Source: Syngnathus acus (Eukaryota; Chordata; Actinopteri; Syngnathiformes; Syngnathidae). From it: 64,000 nucleotides of DNA. The stretch is taken from positions 9,612,501 through 9,676,500 of the forward strand of contig NC_051099.1 in the NCBI RefSeq assembly GCF_901709675.1, written 5' to 3'. Below, one piece after another: positions 53,639 through 63,302 of this stretch (the first letter of the stretch is position 1; every line of letters begins with the position of its first letter). The translations under genes and the position numbers were made by a program. The notes under the pieces were generated by a model. The model did no database searches. It had not been told where the DNA came from and worked only from the letters and a program-made list of their open reading frames with translations.

Positions 53639-54122
53639 ACGTCAGCTATATAAAGAGCGAGAGTTCAGTTCTCTACCTATTAGTTTCAATTCACAGTTTA
53701 ATTAGCAGTTTCAATCAGCAAATAACAAAATGCGTATTACAGGTAATATTTTATTTCACCACACTTTGCCTTGTTCCTTTCTTCTCTGCTGTTCACTTCA
53801 AACACGCTCCATACGAACGTTTTTTAATCTCCATCGCAAACCGGATATCATACGGAGGCCGCCATTACAGATGCGCAGAACGGATGCGCAAGACACGTCA
53901 GCTATATAAAGAGCGAGAGTTCAGTTCTAAACCTAAATGCGTATTACAGGTAATATTTTATTTCACAACACTTTGCCATGTTCCTTTCTTCTCTGCTGTT
54001 CACTTCAAACACGCTCCATACGAACATGTTTTTTAATCTCCATCGCAAACCGGATATCATACGGAGGCCGCCATTACAGATGCGCAGAACGGATGTGCAA
54101 GACACGTCAGCTATATAAAGAG
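53639..54122 (+). promoter_or_regulatory. Repeated CRE-half/TATA modules
   Basis: ACGTCAGCTATATAAAGAGC occurs at 53639, 53896 and 54105, each followed by GAGAGTTCAGTTCT. The same module stands inverted at 40896-40915 and 41920-41940. Spacing of ACGTCA and TATATAAAG is constant, as expected for an RNA polymerase II core promoter; function is inferred only. Confidence 0.5.
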
Positions 54123-54149
54123 CGAGAGTTCAGTTCTAAACCTAAATGC

Positions 54150-54914
54150 TAGGGGTGTAAATCGCGGGTTTTGTCACGATACGATATCATATCGATACAA
54201 AGGATCACGATACGATTATTGCCGATATCTTAAAGCCTGCTGTGATTCATTCACGATACATCACGATATAGTGCTCCACGATCGATATATTTTTTTTTTT
54301 TTTTAAATAAAAAATATAGAACAATATCCTGATTTATAACAATTCATACGCAAAATCAACAAGGTACTGCAAACTCTTTATTTAGGAAATTACAAGAGTA
54401 TTGTAGTATACAAAGTGCTTATTTTAACACTGAACTTTATCGAATTCCTATATTTTTTCTCATATAAGTAAAGAAAAATGAATATTCTTTCTTTTTTTGT
54501 AATACCATTAACTTTAAAGTGCATTACTGAACTATTTATTTACAATAATTTTAATTGTCCGTTGAGCCATCTTTTCTTTGGAATCCAAAGTGCTTCCAAA
54601 CGAATGACTTGAAGCCCAAAGGGGAGCGAATTTCCTCGTCTTCTTGGACACTAGCCATAGCACCAGCCCAGGAGCCGCGTAGTTGTCGGCTCCCCTTTCA
54701 CGTGCCTGCTCTGCTCACAACACAGCACGCCGCGTACTGCTCCCGGAAAGAGGAAGCAAGCGACAATGAACTGGATTTCAAAATAAAGTCGCGTCTAATG
54801 TCCGAGGTCAAACACGGCGATATAAATCGATGTTTACGTTTAGCATCGATGCCAATAAATCGTAGAGCATTATATCGATTAATCGACGTGTATCGATGAA
54901 TCGTTACACCCCTA
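54150..54914 (-). mobile_element. hAT MITE (TAGGGGTGTAA ends), copy 2
   Basis: Ends TAGGGGTGTAAATCGCGG and GTTACACCCCTA, duplication CTAAATGC at 54142-54149 and 54915-54922. Nearly identical, inverted, to 24548-25315. The 35-codon BED-start remnant is kept at 54658-54551 (minus) without a stop. Confidence 0.94.
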
Positions 54915-55189
54915 CTAAATGCGTATTACAGGTAATATTTTATTTCACAACACTTTGCCTTGTTCCTTTCTTCTCTGCTGTTCACTTCAAACACGCTCCA
55001 TACGAACACAATGCTCTCGTATCAGACGCTTGCTCGATCACCTGCTCGTTTGCTGTCACAATGTACCCTACACAAATCCGAAACATTTCTCCGCTATTGA
55101 GTTTGCTAGCGCATGCGCAGTGATACTGACCGGCAGAATAACATCCGGGTGTTCCCAAAGATGATCTTTTTTCTGAAATAATTTTACGT

Positions 55190-55395
55190 TTACGGATTTA
55201 AGATTAAAGATTAAAGATTAGATCACCAACTGATTCCCGAGCACGGCACCGCTGCTGCTCACTGCTCCCCTCTCCCCCAGGGGATGGATTAAAATCACAC
55301 GGGGATGGGTTAAATGCAGAGGACAAATTTCACCACACCCAGGTGTGTGTGTGACGATCATTGGGACTTTAATCTTTAATCTTTAATCTTTAAAT
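55190..55395 (+). repeat. SINE body fragment between inverted 7-mers
   Basis: SINE body without tRNA head (GATCACCAACTGATTCCCGA to ATTGGGACTTTAATC). It is preceded by AAGATTAAAGATTAAAGATT and followed by the inverse CTTTAATCTTTAATCTTTAA, giving a perfect stem. Confidence 0.85.
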
Positions 55396-55996
55396 AAGAG
55401 TCCAAATTTGGGTGCGTATTATACATGGGTACAGGCTTTTTTCCAGCATCGGCATGCCATTTTTAGGGTGCGTATTATGCACGGGGGCGTGTTTTGCATG
55501 GAAAATCACAGTATATATGTATATACAGTGCCTTGCGAAAGTATTCGGCCCCCTTGAACCTTTCAACATTTCGCGACATTTCAGGTTTCAAACATAAAGA
55601 TATAAAAGTTTAATTTTTTGTCAAGAATCAACAACAAGTGGGACACAATCGTGAAGTGGAACAAAATTTATTGGATAATTTAAACTTTTTTAACAAATAA
55701 AAAACTGAAAAGTGGGGCGTGCAATATTATTCGGCCCCCTTGCGCTAATACTTTGTAGCAGGGCTGTGGACTCGGTCGGATTTTTGCACCGAGTCCGAGT
55801 CCGAGTCCGGCCTCTTGACCACGAGTCCGAGTCCGAGGCCGGCTGTCAATTTTTTCTGTTAATTCATGTGACTGCTTAGTCTTTATTCAAGGCTAATTTA
55901 GATCAAAATCTAAATAATTACAACAGTTTTGTGATGGCTTTCTCTTTATTAAACATATAAACGAAATACAATAAACAGATACTTTCAAGTTTCAAT

Positions 55997-57270
55997 TCAA
56001 CGACTTGAGTTTGTTCTTAGGAACAAAATCGCCTCAACCAAGTCAGCCTTCATCGCGCCGCGCTGATCAGACATGATAAACTTGAGCCCGGAAAACAGGC
56101 GCTCTACGCTGACTTGGCTGATTGGCATTGCTGTTAGTGTCCGAGTCGCTGCCTTGAGGCCGGACGGATAACGATCAGCTGTAACAAATGGGCTCTCTTT
56201 CATTCGACCAAGTGCCAACATTGCCCCAATTTCTTCATCTATGTCGGTTGGCGAGGTGGCGGCCGACAAACGCTGGCGGCGCTCAATGCTGTCAAGTTCT
56301 TTTTCAAACTCATCCTCCTCCGTCGATGTAGAGCCATCAACCTCGGCCTCCATCGACGGCCCCTCCAGGTGCTGGTGGGTACGAGACCGGATTCGCCTCA
56401 CAACGGCACGGAGGCCATTCTTGGCGCTCTCCATCTGCTCTTCGCTGAGGAGAATGCGGTAACGCGCATCGACGAAGACGGCTGCCAGAAAAAAATCATT
56501 GTCGAAGAGCTTGTCCTCTCGTTGCTCCATTGAATTGGCGATTGGTGAAGCCAGAAGGGGCTGCTTGCGCAACGCTGCCTTCAAGGCCGACCACTCCTTG
56601 AGAAAGCTGCCGGGGGTGATTGAGGCCGACTGGAGCTTGACCGTGACATCGTATGGCCTCTTGAGGATCGTGGCCAAGGTCTCAAGCTTCTTCCATTCTG
56701 ACTCGTTAAGGAGAAGTTCCGGAGAAGCAGCCGCCAAGTCCTGGACATGCTTCGTAGATGAAGGAGCCGTTCTGTCATGAGGTAGGTGCTTCCCCAACGG
56801 GTGGGCACATCGACGACAGGGAGAAGACCTCCTCGACGACGGAGGACAGCAAGCAGATTGGGGGTCCGCAGTCTCTTCACCACCCGTCGGACTTTATCCA
56901 GTAGTTTCATGACATGCTCCGCCTTCAATCCGTCACGAATTGCCAGTTGCAGCGTGTGAATAGCACAGCGCATGTGATCAATCATTCGAAAATCGGCATC
57001 CTGAATCCCAGCGAACTTCTCAAGCTGGACCTCGTTGTCCAGATTGACGCCCCCCTCGTTTCGTTTTCAGTATCATCAGCATCTTCGTCGTCCTCATTGA
57101 TGAGCCGCACGGCTTTGCTCATGGTCGCTGCGTTATCGACGACGATGGAGAGGACATGCAGGTCAAAATCCTTGATGACGGCGTTGATGACATTCTTGAC
57201 CGCCTCACTGTCATGCCCCCCGTCGGTGTCCTTGATGGCAAGAGTCTTGATTTTAATCTCACCGTCGCGG
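55997..57270 (-). pseudogene. hAT transposase, C-terminal two thirds
   Basis: From the right: IKTLAIKDTDGGHDSEAVK and LSIVVDNAATMSKAVRLIN (catalytic core region), a frameshift near 57062, MRCAIHTLQLAI (conserved Cys-His pair), VPTRWGSTYLMTERLL, a frameshift near 56785, then LLNESEWKKLETLATILKRPY, an acidic STSTEEDEFEKELDSIE loop, and the dimerisation end ISQVSVERLFSGLKFIMSDQR to 55997. At least two frameshifts and loss of the N-terminus make it non-functional. Confidence 0.88.
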
Positions 57271-57281
57271 GTTGTTATTTA

Positions 57282-57827
57282 AATTCTTCCTCTTTAGTGA
57301 CAGAGATGTCTTTTGTTCCCTGTCAGCCATCTGTCTCCGAGTCCTTACTGTCCTTTTGTTATGTGTGTGTGTTTTTGTTCCTGTAAGAGCCCTTCACCAA
57401 CAATGAGCAGAGCATATTTGCATAGGCGAAGTGTTCTGATTTGGTTCATAGATTGTTGTTGGTCAGAAATGTTTTTATTTGTCAAGCGTTATATACAGTT
57501 TGAAGTAGTTGCGTACAAGTTATCCCATATTTACTCAATGTTTGTTTAAGTGTTTAGGACAAGTTACTTATTGTTATTGTGTGTTAATTTACTAAGTAGA
57601 TAAAGTCTAGCAAAGGTTTAGTTGCATTGTTCCACAGGAAAGCGGCAATTCAAGTTATCTGATCTCACTCGCGGACGAGTCAGCCAACAATAGGAGACGA
57701 ACAGCTGGTTGAGTGCTAATTTACACCACACTACATTCTTTAGCTAATCAGCGTTGCTACAGACACAATCTCTCCTCCCTTTAGTGTAGCAACGCCTCTG
57801 TAACCAGGGCAACCAAAACATTAAATA
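57282..57827 (+). repeat. Solo-LTR fragment inside the hAT element
   Basis: Matches the LTR family of 42444-43300 from TTCTTCCTCTTTAGTGACAG to AACATTAAATA; both LTR ends and any target duplication are missing. It therefore entered by recombination or was trimmed later. Confidence 0.85.
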
Positions 57828-58025
57828 ACCGTAGCAGGGCTGTGGACAGTATTCCTACGCGCATTCTCAGCAGCATGATGAAAATAAAATTGAACGTATT
57901 TTTTTTATTGTCGAACTCGGTGGACTCGGTCAAAATCAGCACCGAGTCCGAGTCCGGCAAAAATGACCGAGTCCGAGTCCCCGAGTCCGAGTCCCCGAGT
58001 CCGAGTCCACAGCCCTGCTTTGTAG

Positions 58026-59038
58026 CGCCACCTTTTGCTGCAATTACAGCTGCAAGTCGCTTGGGGTATGTCTCTATCAGTTTTGCACATCGAGAGACTG
58101 GAATTCTTGCCCATTCTTCCTTGCAAAACAGCTCGAGCTCAGTGAGGTTGGATGGAAAGCGTTTGTGAACAGCAGTCTTCAGCTCTTTCCACAGATTCTC
58201 GATTGGATTCAGGTCTGGACTTTGACTTGGCCATTCTAACACCTGGATACGTCTATTTGTGAACTATTCCATTGTAGATTTGGCTTTATGTTTTGGATCA
58301 TTGTCCTGTTGGAAGATAAATCTCCGTCCCAGTCTCAGGTCTCCAACAGTCTCAGGTCTCCAACAGGTTTTCTTCCAGAATGGTCCTGTATTTGGCTCCA
58401 TCCATCTTCCCATCAATTTTAGCCATCTTCCCTGTCCCTGCTGAAGAAAAGCAGGCCCAAACCATGATGCTGCCACAACCATGTTTGACAGTGGGGATGG
58501 TGTGTTCAGGGTGATGAGCTGTGTTGCTTTTACGCCAAACATATCGTTTTGCATTGTGGCCAAAAAGTTCGATTTTGGTTTCATCTGACCAGAGCACCGT
58601 CTTCCATATGTTTGGTGTGTCTCCCAGGTGGCTTGTGGCAAACCTTAAACGAGACTTTTTATGGATATCTTTGAGAAATGGCTTTCTTCTTGCCACTCTT
58701 CCATAAAGGCCAGATTTGTGCAGTGCACGACTGATTGTTGTCCTATGGACAGACTCTCCCACCTCAGCTGTAGTTATCTGCAGTTCATCCAGAGTGATCA
58801 TGGGCCTCTTGGCTGCATCTCTGATCAGTCTGTTCCTTGTTTGAGATGAAAGTTTGGAGGGACGGCCGGGTCTTGGTAGATTTGCAGTGGTCTCATACTC
58901 CTTCCATTTCAATATAATTGCTTGCACAGTGCCCCTTGAGATGTTTAAAGCTTGGGAAATCTTTTTGGATCCAAATCCGGCTTTAAACTTCTCCACAACA
59001 GTATCTCGGACCTGCCTGGTGTGTTCCTTTGTCTTCAT
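58026..59038 (-). pseudogene. Tc1-like transposase (third family), frameshifted
   Basis: From 59038: MKTKEHTRQVRDTVVEKFKA, paired helix-turn-helix region with GRPSKLSSQTRNRLIRDA, WSDETKIELFG (first Asp), GCGSIMVWACFSSAGTG; then a 15-base duplication at about 58335-58350 (CAACAGTCTCAGGTCTC repeated) shifts the frame; FIFQQDNDPKHKAKST (second Asp), a stop at 58264, and [17 protein letters not shown] (Glu) to KGGATKQ at about 58028. Both catalytic halves are well preserved, indicating recent decay. Confidence 0.9.
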
Positions 59039-59549
59039 GGTTCTCTCTGCGCTTTAAACAGAACCCTGAGACTATCAAAGAGCAGGTGCATTTATACGGA
59101 GACTTGATTACACACAGGAGCATTCTATTTATCATCATCAGTCATTTAGGACAACATTGGATCATTCAAAGATCCTCACTGAACTTCTGGAGTGAGTTTG
59201 CTGCACTGAAAGTAAAGGGGCCGAATGATATTGCACGCCCCACTTTTCAGTTTTTTATTTGTTAAAAAAGTTTAAATTATCCAATAAATTTCGTTCCACT
59301 TCACGATTGTGTCCCACTTGTTGTTGATTCTTGACAAAAAATTTAAATTGTATATCTTTATGTTTGAAGCCTGAAATGTGGCGAAATGTTGAAAGGTTCA
59401 AGGGGGCCGAATACTTCAAGATTCAAGATTCAAGAGTTTTTATTCGCCATTTTTGAGCGTGCCAAACAAGGAATTTGACTTCAGTAAATCACACCCTCTT
59501 TTCAACATTTAGGTGACTAACAACACTCAGGACACGTGAAAAATGGCAA

Positions 59550-59709
59550 ATATTCTCAAACATCCCCTGATCTTAAACTCCCAAAAGGACAAGGAAAAAC
59601 TCAAAACTCCAGCTAGGGGAAATGAGAAACCTTGAGAAGAGACCACAGATGGGAAGGTCCCTCTTCCAGGATGACCAGGCTGCAATGGATGCAGAGAGGA
59701 CACATAGTA
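59550..59709. repeat. SINE-like fragment in LINE 3' UTR
   Basis: CTCAAACATCCCCTGATCTT to GATGCAGAGAGGACACATAG matches 40010-40165. The LINE copy at 49445-49470 shows continuous sequence (ATTTGTCTACACTGTTTTTGCC) at the site. Confidence 0.75.
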
Positions 59710-60518
59710 CAAACAGTGTAGACAAATTCAAAAAAGGTGTGGAGAGCAGGATGTTATTTCACAGTAATGACTCTGAGACTCTAAGAGTGGTGTGAGTTCA
59801 TCAGAGCAACAGCCTGGGGGAAGAAGCTGTCTCTGTGTCTGCTGGTTTTGGCGTACCGAGCTCTATAACGCCGTCCGGAGGGGAGTAGTTGAAACAGACT
59901 GCAACCTGGGTGAGAAGGGTCTGTAGCGATGTTCCTTGCACGTTTCCTGGTCCTGGACAGGTACAAGTCTTGGATAGATAGGAGGTTGATTCCAATGATT
60001 TTTTCAGCAGTCCTGATTGTCCGTTGCAGTCTGTGCTTGTCTTGCTTGGAGGCCGATCCAAACCAGACAGTGATGGAGGTGCAGAGGACAGACTGGATGA
60101 TGGCAGTGTAGAAGGTCTTCAGAAGCTCTCGCGGCAGGTTGAACTTCTTGAGCTGTCTCAGGAAGTACAGCCTCTGCTGGGCCTTCTTCCGGACAGAGTC
60201 TATGTGGCCAGTCCATTTCAGGTCCCGAGAGATTGTGGTTCCCAGGAACTTGAAGGTGTCTGTGGAGAGAATAGTATTACTGCGGATAGTGAGGGGTAAA
60301 AGTGGTGAAGGGTCTCGCCTGAAATCCACTGTCATCTCCACGGTCTTGAGCGAGTTCAGCTCCAGGTGGTTTTGGCTGCACCAGTGGACCAGCCGCTCCA
60401 CCTCCTGTCTGTACGCAGTCTCATCACTGTCCTGGATCAGTCCGATGAGAGTGGTGTCGTCTGCATACTTCAGGAGCTTCACAGGAGAGTCACCTGAGGA
60501 GAAATCATTGGTGTAGAG

Positions 60519-61033
60519 TAGGGGTGTCCAAACTTTTTGCAAGGCCAATATCTCCCGTGGGGGGGGGGGGGGTGCTAGTGGGACGTCCAACGCTGCGCGT
60601 TCCCTTCTCTTCCGGGGGGGGGGGGGGGGTGCTAGTGGGACGTCCAACGCTGCGCGTTCCCTTCTCTTCCGGGGGGGGGGGGTGCTAGTGGGACGTCCAA
60701 CGCTGCGCGTTCCCTTCTCTTCCGGGGGGGGGGGGGGGGGGGGCTCATCGGACGTCAAGCGCAGCGCGTTCGCTTCTCTCCCGGGGGGGGGGAGGCGGCT
60801 AGTGTGACGTCAAATCAAACGCTGCGCGTTCGCTTCTCTTCCGGGGGGGGGGGGGGGGGGCTGATCGGACGTCAAGCGCTTTGTGTGGCGGGCTCCATCT
60901 AGTGTGGAAACTGAGAAGTGCTCAAGCTGTTGTGCGGGCCACATTCAATTATGTTTTCTGAATTTGCTGCGGGCCAATAAAAACTGGACCGCGGGCCGCA
61001 GTTGGCCCGCGGGCCGTAGTTTGGACACCCCTA
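60519..61033 (-). mobile_element. hAT MITE (TAGGGGTGTCCAAAC ends) with G-rich minisatellite
   Basis: Ends TAGGGGTGTCCAAACTTTTT and GTAGTTTGGACACCCCTA, duplication GTGTAGAG at 60511-60518 and 61034-61041. Most of it is a minisatellite (60556-60880). Confidence 0.95.
60556..60880. repeat. Poly-G minisatellite, about 58-bp unit
   Basis: Five to six units of a G-run (9 to 19 G) plus TG(C)TAGTGGGACGTCCAACG and CTGCGCGTTCCCTTCTCTTC. The runs could form G-quadruplexes. Run lengths may include sequencing errors. Confidence 0.9.
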
Positions 61034-63302
61034 GTGTAGAGAGAGAAGAGCAGTGGGGAGAGGACGCACCCCTTAGGGGCTCCAGTATTGGTGGTCCGGG
61101 TGTCAGATGTGATGCCCCCCAGCCTCACACGCTGTCTCCTGCTGGTCAGGAAGCTGGTGATCCACTGACAGGTGGAGGCAGGCACCGCAAGCTGGATGAG
61201 CTTCTGTTGGAGGATGTCAGGAGCGATGGTGTTGAACGCCGAGCTGAAGTCCACGAACAGGATCCTGGCGTACGTTCCTCGGGTGTCCAGGTGGTGCAGG
61301 ATGTAGTGCAGTCCCATGTTGACCGCATCATCCACTGACCTGTTTGCCCGGTAGGCAAACTGGAGGGGGTCAAGCAGGGGGCCCGTGACATCCTTCAGGT
61401 GGTTCAGCACTAACCTCTCAAAAGATTTCATGACCACAGATGTCAGTGCGACAGGTCTATAGTCATTCAAACCTGTGATGGCGGGCTTCTTGGCCACTGG
61501 AACGATGGTGGAGCTCTTGAAGCACGAGGGCACCTCACACAGCTCCAGAAAACGGTTGAAGATCCGTGCGAAGGTGGGCGCCAGCTGCTCAGCGCAGACT
61601 TTCAAGCAGGAAGGTGACACGCCGTCTGGGCCCGGTGCCTTCCTGGTCTTTTGTCTCCGGAACATCTGGCGCACTTCCTCCTCACGGATCTGGAGTGCGG
61701 GCGCGGCCTCTGCAAGAGAGAGAGTGGGTGACAACGATGATAGAGGTGTGGACAGAGCAGTTGTGGGGAGAGGTGAGTATGTAGATTGTGCTGCAGGAAG
61801 TCCCGTTGTGTGGGTGGACCGATCAAACCTGCAGTAGAACCTGTTTAGGTGGTTAGCAAGCCTTGGGCTCTCCACAGGACGGGGGGTTCGTTTCTTGTAG
61901 CCCGTGATGCTCTGCAGACCTTTCCACACTGTTGAGGGATCAGGATTGGCAGAGAGGTGTCTCTTCAGTTTCTCCCCGTAACACCTCCTGGCTTTCCTGA
62001 CCTCTCGGTTCAGTGTGTTTCTGGTCTGCTTGAACAGGTCGCGGTCGCCGCTCCTGTAGGCCTCCTCCTTGACTTTGCGCAGCCTCCTGAGGTTCGGTGT
62101 AAACCAAGGTTTGTCGTAGTTGTACGTGCAGAAGGTCTTAGTCTGCACACACAGATCCTCACAAAAACTGATGTATGATGTGACAGTGTCAGTGAGTTCA
62201 TGCAAGTCTGAAGTTGCAGCTTCGAAAGCTCCCCAATCGGCGCAGTCAAAGCAGGCTTGGAGGTCCTGCCTTGACTCCACTGTCCACTTCCTCACAGTCC
62301 TCACCACAGGCTTAGAAGTTTTTAGTTTCTGCCTGTAGGCCGGGATCAGATGAACTAGACAGTGGTCCGAGAGTCCTAAAGCTGCACGAGCCGCAGAGTG
62401 GTATGCATCCTTGATCACGGTGTAGCAGTGGTCCAGAGTCTGTGCACCTCTGGTGGGACACGTTACGTGCTGTCTGTATCTGGGGAGTTCGTGTGCGAGG
62501 TTCGCCCTGTTAAGATCACCCAGAACAATGATTAGTGAATTTGGTAGAAGTTTCTCCATGTCTGTTACCTGGTCGGCCAGCATCTGCGTGGCTTCACTCG
62601 CACGTGCGTGTGGTGGAATGTAAACAGCAGCCATGACGATCGAGGAGAACTCCCGTGGTGAATAGAACGGCCGGCAGTTTATGAAAATTGTTTCTAGGAG
62701 AGGGCTGCAAAACTCTTTCAACACCGTGACATCAGTACACCAACGTTCATTAATGTAGAAACAGAGACCACCTCCCTTTGATTTTCCAGAGAGCTCCGCG
62801 CTGCGATCTGCACGAGTTAGCTGGAACCCCGCTAGCTCCACGGCGTGGTGGGGGGTTCGTTCGCTGAGCCACGTTTCCAGAAAGCACAGCGCGGCGGATC
62901 TGCTGAAGTCCGTGTTCCTTGAAGTGAGGAGCAGCAGTTCGTCCATCTTGTTCGCCAGGGAGCGGACATTCGCCAGATGAATTGACGGTAGGGCAGAACG
63001 GAACCCTCTCTGCCTCAGCCTTACGAGTGCTCCGGCTCGTTTTCCGCGCCGCCGTCGTCGGGCTAGCTGGTATAGCACCGCCGCTCCGGCTAGAATCTCC
63101 GACAAACAGTCTGAATCGGAGAGAACAGGAGAGAAAATACCAGAAGAAGACTGTCCGATCTTTAACAGCGCTTCTCTGGTAAAAGTGATCCGGGATGGAC
63201 AGCAGAGGACACAGAAAACACACAAAATAAGACAAAGAAACAGAGAGCGACTCACCGTGGCTGCCATCCGCGGCGCCATCATATTTACTTTCGCAAGGCA
63301 CT

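Larger units (their letters stand above)
53312..55513 (-). mobile_element. M2 MITE with expanded interior
   Basis: Minus orientation, matching 40468-42280: GGGTGCGCATTATGCATGGG near 53349 and CATGGAAAATCACAGTATA at the right end. The interior has a 198-bp unit repeated about 2.5 times (53735-54148), and a hAT MITE (54150-54914) and SINE piece (55217-55372) inserted. Outer 20 bases of one terminus are lost in the TA run. Confidence 0.82.
55759..58017 (-). mobile_element. hAT transposon with BED-less remnant and LTR fragment
   Basis: Ends CAGGGCTGTGGACTCGGTCG and GAGTCCGAGTCCACAGCCCTG-like, with 8-bp duplication CTTTGTAG at 55751-55758 and 58018-58025. GAGTCC repeats fill both subterminal regions. 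The gene's 5' part is replaced by an LTR fragment (57282-57827), after which a second copy of the terminus (CAGGGCTGTGGAC at 57835) occurs. Confidence 0.92.
59781..63282 (-). pseudogene. LINE endonuclease/RT, interrupted by a hAT MITE
   Basis: Same protein as 46411-49389. The frame is open from 63282 to 61034 (endonuclease, linker, RT through GAPKGCVLSPL, where the usual PQG glutamine is lysine) and from 60518 to 59781 ([20 protein letters not shown] to LMNSHHS). Apart from the MITE no stop breaks it. The MITE lies 15 residues before YADD, so no full enzyme can be made. Confidence 0.92.
59417..63285 (-). mobile_element. Rex1-like LINE, full length, interrupted
   Basis: The 3' tail (CAAGATT)n starts at 59417; the start codon lies at 63280-63282 and the element ends three bases beyond it. 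TSD TACTT at 59412-59416 and 63286-63290 within the Tc1 terminus. A SINE-like piece (59550-59709) sits in the 3' UTR and a hAT MITE (60519-61033) in the RT. Confidence 0.93.
55526..63302 (-). mobile_element. Tc1-like transposon, third family, expanded by nested insertions
   Basis: Left end CAGTGCCTTGCGAAAGTATT at 55526 after TA; right end ACTTTCGCAAGGCACT at 63287-63302. Its own sequence (55526-55758, 58026-59416, 63291-63302) sums to about 1.65 kb, a normal Tc1 length. A hAT element (TSD CTTTGTAG) and a LINE (TSD TACTT) lie inside. Confidence 0.92.

Noticed and set aside
54555-54899. 114-codon plus-strand frame
   Set aside because: Opposite strand of the hAT MITE copy 2, whose terminal repeats and duplication are clear.
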